Shown here piece after piece: positions 21,817-33,930 of a stretch of DNA of 64,000 nt. Source of the stretch: Marasmius tenuissimus (Eukaryota > Basidiomycota > Agaricomycetes > Agaricales > Marasmiaceae); the NCBI GenBank assembly GCA_029532415.1, contig JAQOTA010000041.1, positions 1 through 64,000 of the forward strand, read 5' to 3'. Position 1 is the first letter of the stretch. Every line of letters begins with the position of its first letter. The notes beneath the pieces were generated by a model. It did not search any database, had not been told where the DNA came from, and saw nothing but the letters and a program-made list of their open reading frames with translations. The translations under genes were made by a program, and so were the position numbers.

Positions 21817-23760
21817 ATGTCCTACTATCCCCAGTCAAACTACCCAGGTTATCCTCAGCCAGGATCTTACTACTCTCCTCCTCCTGGCCCTCCTCCTGGA
21901 TTCAACGTGGGGCTCTGACCTCGATTCCTGATATCCCCAGGCTGAAATATTCCTATTATAGGCACCTCCAGGACCTCCCCCTATTCCAGCGCACTCACAT
22001 CCCGGCGGGGGATCTCAGCAGTCACAACAGTACTATGCTCCTCCTCCTGGGCCTCCTCCTGGGCCTCCTCCTGGATCTTTTCGCCCGGGATACGTAGGTC
22101 AAGCAACAACACAGAGATGAATCTAATCTGATGGTACATAAAAGCAGAGCCCGATCTATATTGCCCCCGTTCCTAATCAATATGCACCAACATACGCGCC
22201 ACCGCCAGGTCCTCCGCCACCAGTATCCAGCCTACCACCACCTATTCCTGGTCACCGTCCACCCGCAGGTCCTCCGTTCGCCTCGGGCCCCATCTCATAT
22301 TACATGAATACTGCGGTCCCAACCCCGATGGGACCACATCAGCCGCCGCCACAAGTTCCAGGATACGATCCAACTGGAGACTACGAGAATCTGAGGAAGG
22401 CGACGAAAGGTTTCGGAACGAATGAAGCGATTGGTGCGTATTGCCGTTTTCTTCTTTCTCGATCTTGTCTGAGAAATCTTCCCACCTCGCAACGGAAACA
22501 GTTATCGCCACAATCGTGCCCCTAGACCCAATGCAGCTCGCCAATCTGTCATCGACCTTCAAGACGAAGAGTGGAAAGGATCTTGTATCAGTTTTGGATA
22601 GCGAGACAAGTGGGAACTTCAAGTGAGTCAGAGCTCTAACCTTTGGCGGTCTTCGCTGACGCGATGATTTTCAGGAACACCCTTCACGGCATTGCTCTTG
22701 GACCTCTTTGGTACGATGTCGAATTGGCCAAGAAGTCGACCAAGGGCTTAGGGTAGTAGGCTTTCAACCCCCGAATTTGTCCACGATGAAAGACTGACCA
22801 TCTCTATAGCACCAACGAGGACCTTCTGAACGAGATCGTCGCGGATCGAACCCATGATGATCTCAAGTTGCTCAGCACCGCGTACCAACAACAGTTCGGA
22901 GACAGTCTCTTATCAGACGTGAAGGGCGATTTGAGTGGGAAGACGGAGCGATGTAAGTGCTTCTACTCGCCTTCCGTACGAATCTCGTACTTACATCTTG
23001 ATTGTAGTGTTTGATATGATCTTGGCGAACAATAGGCCACCAGACAACGCGCCGGTCGACCATAGACAAGTCGATCAAGACGTATCGACGTTGTACAAAT
23101 CAGCTGAAGGGAAATTTGGGACCGACGAGGTCAGTCAGGTTTGCTCTCGAACCACATGCCGTGGTAATTGACATCAACTTCGAACTAGATTGCTTTCTGC
23201 GACATCATCGTCAACCGTTCGCGTCCGCATCTCACCGCAATGTAAGTTCTCAGGCTCAGTGGCTATGAAATTCACTGAACGTGCCATTCCAGATGCTCGG
23301 TCTATAGCCAGAAATACAAATCTCTCCGGAAAGTAATCAAATCCGAATTGTGAGTGATCATTAGCCCAACCCGCCCTCGGCTGTTCACGCAATATACACA
23401 CAGTTCCGGACACATGCGCGACGTCTTACTGTATTATGTGAACGGTGCTAGCCACAAGCACATCAATGAAGGATATGGGGTGTGGCGCGACGCAAAGCTG
23501 CTAGAGGCGACGATGAAAGGCTTTGGCACTCGAGACTCGGACTTGCTTCGAAGGTCAGTCTTCCGCCTGGATAGTTTCATTCCCGACGGCCCCTGAGTTT
23601 TGTCTCTCGTAGAATCGTTCGATTGCGCTGGGACAAGCCGCGATTCCAGGCTGTCAAGAATGCGTACCATAAGAAGTACAAGAAATCGCTCGAGTCCAGG
23701 GTAGCGGGGGAGACTAGTGGAGACTTCAAGAAGATTCTATTGGCACTTCTCAGCTCGTAG
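21817..23760 (+). CDS. Annexin with proline/tyrosine-rich N-terminus
   Basis: Calcium-dependent phospholipid-binding protein of the cytosol and membrane surface. The ATG at 21817 opens MSYYPQSNYPGYPQPGSYYS, followed by many PPPGPPPG units; part of the DNA here (about 22036-22077) is a tandem 12-bp repeat. Four annexin repeats follow, split by many short introns. Their type II calcium loops read KGFGTNEA, KGLGTNED, GKFGTDE and KGFGTRDSD. Between them run LYKSAEGKFG, VNRSRPHLTAM, SGHMRDVLLYYV and the last repeat, ending DFKKILLALLSS. The third loop is the least canonical. This layout matches fungal annexins with an XYPP-type leader. It follows the GST array but has no obvious link to it. Confidence 0.93.
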
Positions 23761-23858
23761 TGGCAAGTCTGGCTGTTAATCGATGGACTTGGTTGTATCG
23801 TAGCATGTTTGTATTTTCGCCTAATGATATCATACTACAAGCAAGCAAACGCTCGTAC

Positions 23859-24928
23859 TTATTGAGTCAGCTGGTTCATACACTCTACCCAACGAGGCTG
23901 GCTGCTGAACGCCGTCTTAGCATTCGTCCTCCAACGTCCGAAATTGTCGCAACTATTGCACTGTTTGGCGCCAGGTAGTGCGTTCAAGATGTTTTCTGCC
24001 TGGTTAAAGTGTTCCAACGTAGGAAAATCGTCCCCAAATTTCCGAGTCAAAGGTTCGATGTTGTTGAAATACGCAAAGAAGTCGGCGCAATCGGACCAGC
24101 CATAGCGTGCCGTCCCGTGTGTGTTGGAATATTGTTTGCGTTGGAACGCCTCCCAATATTTATTCTTCCAAGCCTGCCATTCGAGGCGATAGCAATTCTT
24201 CGGGAGTAAATGGAAAAAAATAGAATCAATGCATAGTTGGTGCAAGGTAACGTTCTACTGCTTACCCATGCCCAAAAAACGTCCGTGTGGCTCTTGAACT
24301 TCATGAGGACTTCCTTCTCAGATATGCGCAAGGTTCGACGGGCAAATTCTTCGATATCCGTCGCGTCAGACCGAATGGCCTTGTGTAATAGGACTTTGAG
24401 CAGGTCGTCATCGTTCATGACCTTGGCTTTGGATCTGCCATAAGAGAACATGAAGGGAGATACATTCATTGTTGCAACGTTCCAACTCACTTAAGAGCCT
24501 TTGTAGTCACTTGCAACGCAACAAGAATCCCATACTTCTCTGATGCTTTGATGAGAGCCAGCAAATCATCGACACTCCATTCCTTGCATTCTTGTTTGAG
24601 GTTCGGGAGGGGATGGTTGTGCATGAACCGTAGGAGAAGAGAAAGGATAGCTCCCGGTTCCGACAAATCAACAACTTCGTCCTTCTTTTCAGTAGTCCAT
24701 CCTTTCCGCGGAAAGGCCTCGCTGAAGCATTCGAGATTCTTCTGATGAGCACCAAAGAGGATCCCATCGGATGCTCGAAGGGTGATGTCTAGAGGAAGTG
24801 AGCAACCTTCAACTGATTATAAGGAGCATCAGAGTCAATCGACGACCAAGCGACATAACATGTTAAGGCAGACCTGGGCATTTTGAGTCACTTGTGTCTG
24901 AGGCCTTGCTTTCGATGGGCGAGGTCAT
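23859..24928 (-). CDS. BTB/POZ domain protein A
   Basis: Member of the Agaricomycete stand-alone BTB family, the first of nine such loci here. A short first exon (MTSPIESKASDTSDSKCP) is spliced to VEGCSLPLDITLRASDG and the BTB domain, with ILFGAHQKNLECFSEAFP and LLLRFMHNHPLPNL as the hallmark strands and helices. Exon 3 begins SKAKVMNDDDLLKVLLHKAI and holds the helical BACK-like stretch. The last exon ends with the family motif CNSCDNFGRW and a TAA stop. Such proteins dimerise and often act as CUL3 ubiquitin-ligase adaptors, but a substrate domain is not visible. The annexin gene ends about 100 bp away in tail-to-tail orientation. Confidence 0.85.
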
Positions 24929-25626
24929 GAGAGAAGACGCGAAAGGTACGCGTCAGTGACTCGGACCACGTGCGGCTCGTCGCTAGAGAAAAGAAAAGCA
25001 TGCATCCGGACCGCCGGGACCGGGATAGCGTGCTGAATTGACCGACTAATCTCTAAGTTCTCCGTCTTAACCAACGACGAGTCAAATCTGTTCGCGTCGC
25101 GTTTTTCTTCACCTAGGGGAGAGCAGCCTTTCCTTCTGAAGTCTACCGCCCAGATCTTATGCCGCGCTGTCGTCTCCCTCATAGTAGAAGGAGAATTTGT
25201 GCCTGGCGAAAAGTGGGGGTAAGGTGGGGTAAGGTAAGTCTTACTCGTATGTTGCGAGGACCACTCGGAACACCTTAATAAGTCACTACTAGGCTTGATA
25301 TCCGAGAGATGGGCTTGATTACCTCAGAAACTCACTAGGGCTAATCAGGAAGGAAGCTCTGAAGCCTGATATCCATCTGTGTGCTTCGAGCGTTTACTAC
25401 CGGCACGTCGATCGGAGGTAGGCTGGTCGACTTCGGTGGCAAGTAGCTTCTCGTCAGCTCGTGCCGCAGCCAAAGAAGTTACAATTCTGCTGCGGTCTCG
25501 TTTAGGGTTCGGGTTCTGATTACAAATAGGGTCTAGGGTCATTTCGCATGATCACCTACAAGTTTATCTACTTATAACGAACTAGTCCTTTGAAGACATC
25601 CTCTTAAACACTTTCGTTTTCTCGAT
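24929..25626. other. Divergent spacer between BTB genes A and B
   Basis: No gene recognised. A CACGTG hexamer occurs near 24966, close to the start of BTB A. The spacer should hold both promoters. Confidence 0.45.
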
Positions 25627-26697
25627 ATGGAACATCAAACCGCATCCACCCTCGCATCCACTCCTCAGAATTTGCCCACTACTTGCCAAGGTGTGTCCAC
25701 CTCGAATCGTCGATCGAATTCCTCTTAGTATCTGATTCGATCCAGCGATCCAAGAGTGCTCGATCCCCGTGGATGTCGTGCTACAGTCATCCGACGGCAA
25801 ATTGCTCGGGGCTCATAGCAAGAATCTCGAGTGGTTCGCAGGCGGGTTTCCCCTTTCTGGCAGTACAACACAAAGCAAAATCGTCCCTCTACCCGAAAGT
25901 TCCGTTACATTGGACTACTTCTTAAAGTTCACCCACAACCATCCAGTACCAGATCTCTCAGCTCTTAATATCGATCAGCTACTTCTTCTTGCGGAGGCAG
26001 CAGACAAATATTGCAATAGCTTTGCTTTGGCGGCGTGTAAGCTACCTATGCAGTAGGTCAAGGCCATAGTTTCCGCACTCCTCCACTGAAACCAAATCTG
26101 ATAATTATCCAGGCTTCTTGCAGATCAATCAAACGATTACGCCCTCAGGATATTACGCTTCAAAGCGATATCTCAAGACTTCGAGGGTATCGACCGCATT
26201 GCAGTTAAGACCTTCGGATTCCCGATCAAACACGTTCTCAAGTCTTTTGGGCAAAGTCATGCACATGAATTCGCGATGTGGGTAGGTCAAAGTCGTTCAC
26301 TTCTCTTCCGCTCACTGAGTATTTTGTGCTTCCAAAGATTAATTTCCAGCAAACTTGGAATGACTTTATGAACATCTACAAGGCGAAATTACAGGCACAT
26401 CCAGCATCGACTTATGATCGCCAGAGGGATTCTGAACTTTACAGATCACAACACGGGTCCAGAGACGGGACTAGCCATGTTTGCTTTACCGTGACCGAGC
26501 GAAGGGTCAACCCCCTTAGGGCGGTGATGATGACAGATACGCCATCGATGGTCCGGTTCAATGTGTTAGTACGTGCGGTCTGCACGATTCCAGACAGTGC
26601 TTGCCCCACAAGATGCGACGCCTTTGACAAATGGTGCGAAGCCGTCCGAAAAACCCTTCGAACACCTCCTACGTGGTCTCAGTGTCTGTCCTACTGA
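25627..26697 (+). CDS. BTB/POZ domain protein B
   Basis: Four-exon member of the BTB family. Exon 1: MEHQTASTLASTPQNLPTTC. Exon 2 carries the BTB domain: VPVDVVLQSSDGKLLGAHSK in this family frame (here IPVDVV), NLEWFAGGFPLSG, FLKFTHNHPVPDLS, AEAADKYCNSFALAACKLPM. Exon 3: LLADQSNDYALRILRFKAIS, then DFEGIDRIAVKTFGFPIKHV. The last exon has a basic, Arg-rich middle and ends with CPTRCDAFDKWCEAVRKTL and SQCLSY. The pattern Cys-Cys-Trp-Cys near the end is shared by genes G, H and I. Open throughout. It groups with G, H and I by sequence rather than with its minus-strand neighbours A and C. Confidence 0.86.
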
Positions 26698-27448
26698 GAA
26701 ATCACGAAGGTCAGCTCATTTGTCCTATGAGCATCAAAATCTCGCGCTGATCTCCCTCCAGGAATGAAGACGGAGATAATGTTGCTCTCGATATCGGTCA
26801 TGGACGAGTTTCTTTTTGACTCGCGCACGCCCCTCTTCCAGAGATTACCTCTACGATTCGTTCAGCGTCATTGTTATGTTGTATCTCTTAGTCTCATTCA
26901 AGTTTCTCATGAATTCGATGCCGACTAGGTTGATTACCCTTCTCCTTTCGCGATTTGAGAGCCAGGACCAGCAGAACCTCGTTCGCTGAAGCCTTTATTA
27001 TATCTCAATCTGGAAGAATCAATAACCCGATGAGGCGTGGACACTGGACTTCCAAGTATCGACGAGGTAGGTCAACGTTCGACGCCAGCTGCCAGCACTG
27101 GTAGTTTCAGAGGCATGGGATCTAGAATCGGACGAGGAGAAAATGGCGCTTGTCAGCTTCAGTACATATTTGTTGGGTTGTACCGAGTGGTGGGACTACG
27201 GCCGGTCCCAGATGGACCGCTGTTCCAGTTAGCGATTTCGGACTTGTCTAAAGAATAGCAGTTGACGACGTGAATCGGCCAGGAACATGAAGGTTGAACC
27301 GATACAAATGTGCAGTCATGCGGGTACTGGACGAAATGCTCCTCCGAAAAGAGGGAGTGGAGGACGAGGACAATGAACATAAATGACTCAACCTGTATCA
27401 TGCAAGCTCAATTCGCATTTGGTATTCGAGAATATATTCCGTGTGGGC
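26698..27448. other. Intergenic, nothing recognised
   Basis: The 3' flanks of BTB B and DUF6593 gene 1 meet here. Short frames only. Confidence 0.45.
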
Positions 27449-28109
27449 TTAACAAACGGCGACTACAGCGGATGCACTAGCAGCACTTGAACTGCCTGCG
27501 GCCCTTTGATGTATTTGCTCCTGCTGCTCAACATACGCAAATGTCAAAACAATCTCGTCGATGATGTCCATTCCCTCAACCGAGATGGACAGCTTTGCGG
27601 GTCGAGAATTCTTACTGATCAGGCCTGAATGGCTTCGTTCGTACATCGCCACAGTATTCTCGCCCTTATCGTTCAACTGTCCAATATTTTAGGCACGAGT
27701 AAGTTCAAACAGACGAGATATAACAACGCACCACAGCTGTGTCTGACTTGCAGTGCCATGTATACGCTTCTCCGTTCGACGAGGTGAAGAATGATGTGCT
27801 AAATAATGTGAGCCAAATGAGCAACTTGAGTTGGATGATGGACTAAACTGAATGGTCTTACGATTTCCACATTGAAGGGCTCTTGGGTAGAAAATCCTTC
27901 CCTCGTAACTGGCACACATCTTTGTGGAAGGAGTGAATCTCGATGAGGCCTATATCGTCAGGGTCACCTCCTGCTGGTCGATATTTCCTTATTGTTGTAG
28001 TTTCGGTATGGAAATTGCGGAGAGGAGTAGATATTTCGTAGACTGGGCTGCCAGAAGGAAGAGAAAGGGTCGTGTTCACGGGGGAGTCTTTGGTGAATAA
28101 GAGATCCAT
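27449..28109 (-). CDS. DUF6593-family protein, copy 1
   Basis: Small basidiomycete-restricted protein of unknown function. Three exons. Exon 1: MDLLFTKDSPVNTTLSLPSG, then VYEISTPLRNFHTETTTIRK and CQLRGKDFLPKSPSMWK. Exon 2: SFFTSSNGEAYTWHCKSD. Exon 3: NDKGENTVAMYERSHSGL, RPAKLSISVEGMDIIDEIVL and a Ser/Ala/Val-rich tail ending VVAVC. The start is chosen by homology with the copies at 56.8 and 58.4 kb; an in-frame ATG four codons upstream (28119-28121) is also possible. About 195 residues. It lies inside the BTB cluster, about 28-31 kb away from its two paralogues, and uses the same TATA arrangement as they do. Confidence 0.85.
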
Positions 28110-28157
28110 TAGGGGCTTCATAAAGGCAAGTATAATCTAATCCTGTAACGTCCGCTA

Positions 28158-28168
28158 GTTTATATAGC
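28158..28168 (-). promoter_or_regulatory. TATA box of DUF6593 copy 1
   Basis: GCTATATAAAC on the minus strand, 59 nt before the homology-based ATG. Identical 11-mers precede copies 2 and 3. Confidence 0.65.
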
Positions 28169-29188
28169 TGTCGGCCCTGCGTTCATTCGACTGGCGCCTG
28201 TAAATTCATAGTGACGAATTCTGTGGATAGCCTATCAATTGAAGTGGAGCGCGAGCGGAGAAGAGCACTGGCAGCGCCAAGTTGAAGCACCCACCTCGCT
28301 ATCGATGCGTGTGTCCTGACTTGAAAGCGGTCCTCAACCGGCTACCGAATAGATAGCTGTGTACTAACAAGTCGAACAAGAACAGGCTGTCAACTTCACT
28401 CCCGAGTCGCGGTTTGAGTAGACAGTGATAATTGAACGTACCATCCGGGAGTCGGAGGGTAAACCGTTCTCTTGATTCAACGTCTGACTGCTATTCCTAG
28501 GACCTGCCTTGATTGGAAACTCCGGTTACCCCAGACGAACCAGTGCCCTTGCAGAACCCCACGATGTCAGATCGAGGGGTGTGAGTGTTTTGTGGGTGTT
28601 GATAGTGATAGTATGACGTCAAGCTTGCTCTGAGCTGTGAATTCGAGAATCCCACGCCATCTCTCAAACCGAAAAATGCCATAGGTTTACTTTTTAACCC
28701 AAAGAGGTCAGATACCGTAACTATTTTGATCCAGATACATACTATTCATTATTGAGTTGCCCGAGCCGTCTTGGATTGCCCTCCTTTCATCCCGATAGTA
28801 AAATGCCCAGAATCTCTGGCGGGCAAAGCCGGCGCCTAAAGGATTTGTGAAAGGACTCAGGCACGAAGTCAGATCCAATATGGTAACGAGTCATTGCACA
28901 ATTCTTGACGAGAGAAATAGTACTAACGTAAGAATGCGAGCAGCACAGGGGACGTTGCCTGTCGAAAGGGCGAGACTGATGCTAAGTTTGATGCTGAGTA
29001 AATATCAGCTTTTAGTACTATAGCCTAGTACACCGTACTTGAATCATGTCGAACTCGTGTCTCTAATCAGCTCTAATCATTTCCCTCCCTGCCGTGCCGC
29101 GAATGTAGTCTGAAACTCACGACGAGTCAAATTTATGATCACGTTTCGTGCTGCTACAAGACATGTCCCTGGTCGGATACAGCCTACA
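28169..29188. other. Intergenic, nothing recognised
   Basis: No gene or repeat identified between the DUF6593 promoter and the 3' end of BTB C. Confidence 0.45.
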
Positions 29189-30208
29189 TCATCCCGTGAA
29201 GTCCTCCCATCTAGGTTGCTTTTCGAAAGTCTTTTTGATTCTGACCCTCCACTGATTAAACCCGCCACACCCACAGAACGTCTTTACGTCGGGCATCTTA
29301 CCCATGAAGGCACGTGCGGTCTCGAAGTCGTCCCACGTAGAATAGGTTCCATCTGGTCGTCTCTTGTAGCTGTGCAGACAATCTAACCACTTCTCGAGAT
29401 CGAGGCAATGCCCAGCTCCCTTATGTGTTGTCTGGTAAGAGTGAACGTTCATGGAATCAGCGTATTCCGACTCCCATTCGAACCATTCGATTTGATATCG
29501 AGACTGACGTGCTTTGAGTATGTCATACGAGAGGAAGCATGAGATGGTAGACACACCCAGAAATAGTACACCTCTGGATAGCCCTTGCAAAACTTCCAAA
29601 CATCCCTGACCGGGATATCAACGGTTCTCCGAGCAACGGCGTCGATACCTTCCAGATGGGAGCGACAAATTTTGAACCGCAGAATCTTCAGTAGCTCTTC
29701 CCCGTTGGTCTTTTCTGCCCGTCGGCTTTAAAATGATACATCAGTTCCTGAATGAATATCAGGGATAGTATACAGTACTCACAGAATAGCCCGCCTACAT
29801 GCTTGCAACGCTATGAAGTTACCATACTTCTCGGCAGCTTCACAGAGGGAAAGCAGAGTATCGATGGCGATCTTATCATCCTCAAGATCTGGAAGAGAGG
29901 TATTGTGCATGAAACCCAACAAAAGGCGAAGAATCTTGCTCGACTCCGTGAGAGAAATCACTTCGTCGAGTTGTTTCGTGACCCAACCCGCAGGTGGAAA
30001 ACCTTCACTAAAGCATTCGAGGTTCTTGGTATGAGCGCCGAACCGTTGTTTATCAGACGATTGAAGAATGATATCCACTGGAAGCACACATCCTTCAACT
30101 AGAGAATGGACTCGTCAGCAGAAGTCACTAATGAGATCAATCGATCCAAAACTTTCCTTTACATTCGGGAGAGCTCAACATAAGTTGGGGGTCGTAGGTT
30201 GAAGCCAT
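29189..30208 (-). CDS. BTB/POZ domain protein C
   Basis: BTB family member of the A-like subgroup. Exon 1 starts at 30206-30208: MASTYDPQLMLSSPE. After an intron the frame gives FEGCVLPVDIILQSSD and the BTB domain, with RFGAHTKNLECFSEGFPPAG, SLTESSKILRLLLGFMHN and AEKYGNFIALQACRRAI. Exon 3 reads EELLKILRFKICRSHLEGID and continues to VYYFW. The last exon starts SRYQIEWFEWESEYADS and ends with CGCGGFNQWRVRIKKTF and RWEDFTG. Open throughout, about 285 residues. Function is inferred only from the BTB fold: dimerisation and possible CUL3 adaptor. Its first exon contains the same short Ser-rich leader plus cysteine (PEC/PEF) seen in A and J. Confidence 0.84.
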
Positions 30209-30461
30209 GCTCTACTTAGTGAAAGTCAAGGTGAAAGAGGTGTAAGGCGTGATGATGTGGGAACGCGCCCATCACAACTCTATCGTACTTCCCGTGAGAG
30301 AATTGATTTCGATTTAGTTTACGGTTTGGTCTGGTGACAAGATCAAAGAGCCGGGCCCATCAGTAGGCTTTGACTTCAAGTTACACGGGACGGCAGCTAT
30401 AACAAAATGTCCGGCCAAGTAGTACATTTCCTCGTCAAAGCGTGATTACAACATTCAATTA

Positions 30462-32129
30462 CTATGAGAACTGACTCCAACAAGGCATTCCGGCGAGAGC
30501 TTGACAAACCACAGCCTTCCAAGACTCCAGCGCATTGCAACTACAGTTACCGAGGCCAGGATCACAATGAACAATCTCGAGGGCCTTCTCAAAATCTTCA
30601 ACCGACCATAAACCCATGATATCCGACACCCGACCGAGGAGGTCTACGACAGTACGTAGACACGGGCACTCTGAGTTTCCTCCGAACCACCCGGTATGGG
30701 TCAAGAAAGTGCGGTGCTGAGCGACGGCAGCTTGGTATTTCTCTGTAGCCTCTAGCCAGGTTTGCTGATAGCGAAGCTGAGGATACGGATGAAGTCGTCA
30801 GTTCGGGCTATCAGGATACCAAGAAGTACTCGGTCACCCACCCATATACGAAACCCATCGCAGTGTTGTCCAAAACAATCCATAGCGACCTTGATAGGCA
30901 CAGACACAGTTTGGCGGGCGACTTCATCAATACCTTGAGAATCAGAGGCGCTGACTTTCGATACAAGAACTTTGATAGCATCTTGTGGGGACCTCTTTGC
31001 TGCAATACTGAAGCCCAGAAACGTTCGGGCGAGGATATGACTCAGCAAGGCAGAACACAAAATAGGACGCTGAAGCAAAAAAAAACACACCCTAAAATCT
31101 TTGTACAAGCTGCGAGTGCGGATTGATTGTCGTATCTCTTGGCCGCCTCGGTTAAGGAGGTCAACTCGTCGATACTCATGGCAGCAATGTCCGGAGTCTC
31201 GATTTCATTATCATGCGAGAACGAGAGAAGAATTCGGATGATCGCTGCGGTTTCTGGAAGGATCGCCATTTTTCTCGCCCTCCGGCGACCAACAAACCCA
31301 GTCTGAACCCCGGGAAGCTCTCTGGTCAAAATCAGGTTCTGCGTGTGGGCGCCGATATACTCCCCATCCGATGACTTGATGATTAGGTCAACAGGGAGAG
31401 AGCACCGAGCGTTACGAGCGACTGAAATACAAGTTCAGTATGAGATATGATGCAAATATCTTCCCCGAAACTCACCTGTACACTTGTGAGGAAACTGAGA
31501 GGTGTCGGCGACCAACATGGACTCGTACGGCGCTCCGCTTTCGATCCGTTCACTACCCTCCGAGTCAGGACATCCCATACTCCCTCTCGTTGTGGAGCAA
31601 ACAGTTCCTTTGCCTTCGTCCCGTTCTCCGCCGATCTGGGTGCCCATAGTTGCCGAGAGTCCAAAACCACCGGAATCGGTAGAAGTCGATGGATAGCCAG
31701 TGCGTAGTTTGGCTATAAAATCGCTCTCTATTGTTCTCTTATTCTTCGAGCCTCGAGGTCTTCCTCTCTTCTTGACAACGTGATTATCGTCTGTGAAGAA
31801 TAATCACTATTCACCTTCAGCCTTTCTGAATACTGAGATCACCTACGCAAGACACTGGATTCGCGCTGTAGGGTTTTCCTATTTTTCGACCCTTTAGGTC
31901 TTCCTCTCTTCTTGGAAGTAAGATCTTTCTTTGTCGATTCGTGAGTATTTGCCGCTACTGAGAACGCGTCGCTTGAGCGAGTGTCGATTGACTGTGGTTG
32001 CTGGCGAAAAATCGCAGCAAATGGATTAAACCCTGCTGCTACTTCGTCGCTGCCAGAAGGATTGACGAGCGCGGTGACATGGGATGCTTCGCTGTTGGGG
32101 CCATTCGGGGTTCCTGAGGACTGGGCCAT
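30462..32129 (-). CDS. AT-hook/BTB chimeric protein D
   Basis: Chimeric BTB protein with two AT-hooks, so probably nuclear and bound to the minor groove of A/T-rich DNA. Exon 1 starts MAQSSGTPNGPNSEASHVTA and carries the first hook, KKRGRPKGSKNRK. After an intron (GTAGGT donor, TTCACAG acceptor) the second hook, KKRGRPRGSKNKR, follows. A Gly/Ser-rich linker ends FPHKCT, and a third exon gives VARNARCSLPVDLIIKSSDG with the BTB domain (GAHTQNLILTRELPG, ILLSFSHDNEIETPDI, AAKRYDNQSALAACTKI). The next exon has DAIKVLVSKVSASDSQGIDE. The last ends with CSCNALESWKAVVCQAL and PCWSQFS. The BTB domain is more diverged than in the plain copies. All joins keep the frame. It is the only AT-hook member that still appears intact. 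Confidence 0.8.
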
Positions 32130-32529
32130 CGAGAAAGACTTGCTTGAGGAAGTTCTGAGTCAGTTATCCGAATTCGACATGACAGCAGGTGAAGTTGCCC
32201 CAGAGAAAATAGTACTTACGAAGGATGAACGGCAAGATGAACGCGAGTTTTTTCAAAATTTGGGCGAGTGTTGAGTCAAAGTGGAAAGAAACACGAAGGC
32301 CGTTGTTCTCACGAGTTCAAACTTGTCAACTTTTGCTTTGGCTGACACACGTGTGCTCTGCCGCGATGGTCTCAACTGCGGAGAATCCAGTGGAGTCGAA
32401 AATCTTCAGTCTACTGTAATTGATGATTCTAGCTTGTATTTACTATTCGCTACAGGTATATCAACATGTTGAGACGCGGTTCCAAGATGACTTTAGGAAA
32501 CCCCGTGTCTCATAATTTCACCATCGTGT
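32130..32529. other. Spacer upstream of AT-hook/BTB gene D
   Basis: No gene recognised. It lies between the start of gene D and the 3' end of pseudogene E, so should carry the gene D promoter. Confidence 0.45.
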
Positions 32530-33919
32530 TAACCGACTCCAACATGGCAATTCAGAAGAACGTTCGGACGAACAGCGGCCCTCCATGGTGCCATTGCAGG
32601 ATATTTACACTCCTCCAGGCCCGGTTAGCTTGCATAATCTGCAGTGCCTTCTCGAAATCCTCCCCAGACTGGACGTCCATCATGTCGGAAACCAGCCCGA
32701 TGAGGTTTACGATCGTACGTAGGGGACAGCCAGATTTGACTCCTCCCGACCTCTCGCCCACCAAGAACCTCTCATACCGGCCAAGGGTTACCTTGCAGGA
32801 CTTCATGGTATTGTGCCATGCTTGTCGGTACATACTGGAGCTGAGTGAAGCATCAGTCATCAATAACAGAGTTGGGGTCGAAGCAACCCCACACCTGTAT
32901 GTAAAAGCCGTCACGATCTGCACCAAAACACTCCGTACCGTCCATAATGGAGACAGACATACTTTGTCGGGCAATGGAGTGACGAGTCGATGTCCCCAGT
33001 ATCAGAGATCCTGAATTTTAACATGAGAATTTTCAGAGTGTCTCAAAGAGACCGCTTTGCTGCAACACTAAAGAAGCGACAAGAGTCAGTATGATGATAG
33101 CCACGTCTCGGCAATGGCCAAAAAAGCAACTTACTTGCGAGAACATATCCCTGCACGGCGTGAGCGCCTACCCATTCTCATACTTCTCAGCCGCCTCTGC
33201 CAAAGAAAGTAACTCGTCGGTGCTGCTGAAGGAAAAGTCCCGAGCCCCTGTGTTGTGCGTAAACAACACGAAAAATCGTAGAATTGCTGAGCTTTCTGCA
33301 AGGCTGGCTAGCCTCGGCGACTTTCAGCGAGTGGAGGACGTTGTCTCAATACCAGGGAAACTTTCGTGTGACAACGGAAAGATCTCGTGTATGTGTGCCG
33401 ATGGATTCCCCGTCGGGTGTTTGAATGGTATCAACAGGAAGCGTGCATTGTGCACCACGAACAACTGTGGTAATTTCCAAGGTTGAGTTGGGTGTATCGC
33501 AATTGTCAAGTACTGATCTGAGGTAGCTTAGCAGCATGAATCGCAACAACATTAGGTTTACTTGTCTCTATCTCGTACTCCGATGATCTTGCGAGAGTTT
33601 TCCGTTGGAATGGTGTCTTTTCGTGCGCCAGAAAGGTTACAGAAAGTTGAGGGATGTTCATCGCGCAACCTGGCCAAACGTTCGCCTTCCAAGGTTTCTT
33701 CTCGCTTTTTTGGGCCCTTCGGTCTACCTCTCTTCTTGCCAGTGCAAACATCTCCTGTGAATCTGCTTTGACCTCACCCCCATCAAGATAAAATTCAAAA
33801 CGATAACTCACGCGACACAGCCGAGATCGCGCTACTTTGATGAGGTTGAGAACGACCAGGAGTTGAGAACCCGTCGGAGGCGCCCGACAGTGTTGAGTCT
33901 CCCATAAGCGGTATAACAG
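32530..33919 (-). pseudogene. AT-hook/BTB pseudogene E
   Basis: Decayed relative of gene D. The 5' half is still open: MNSVIPLMGDSTLSGASDGF, an intron, the AT-hook GKKRGRPKGPKKREE, then by splicing TTVVRGAQCTLPVDTIQ and DGESIGTHTRDLSVV, which is the start of the BTB domain. A stop (WY then TGA at 33346-33348) ends it there. Beyond it, homology to D continues in broken frames: AAKRSL near 33060, then LRTIVNLIGLVSDMMDVQS and DFEKALQIMQ near 32650, with the final Cys/Trp segment out of frame. If transcribed it could yield a short protein with one AT-hook and no complete BTB fold. A MITE lies 11 bp upstream of its first ATG. Confidence 0.75.
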
Positions 33920-33930
33920 AGTTCATTTTA

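Noticed and set aside
33324..33552. Intact third BTB gene in the AT-hook region
   Set aside because: The BTB homology stops at TGA after about 35 residues and continues only in broken frames, so it is called a pseudogene.
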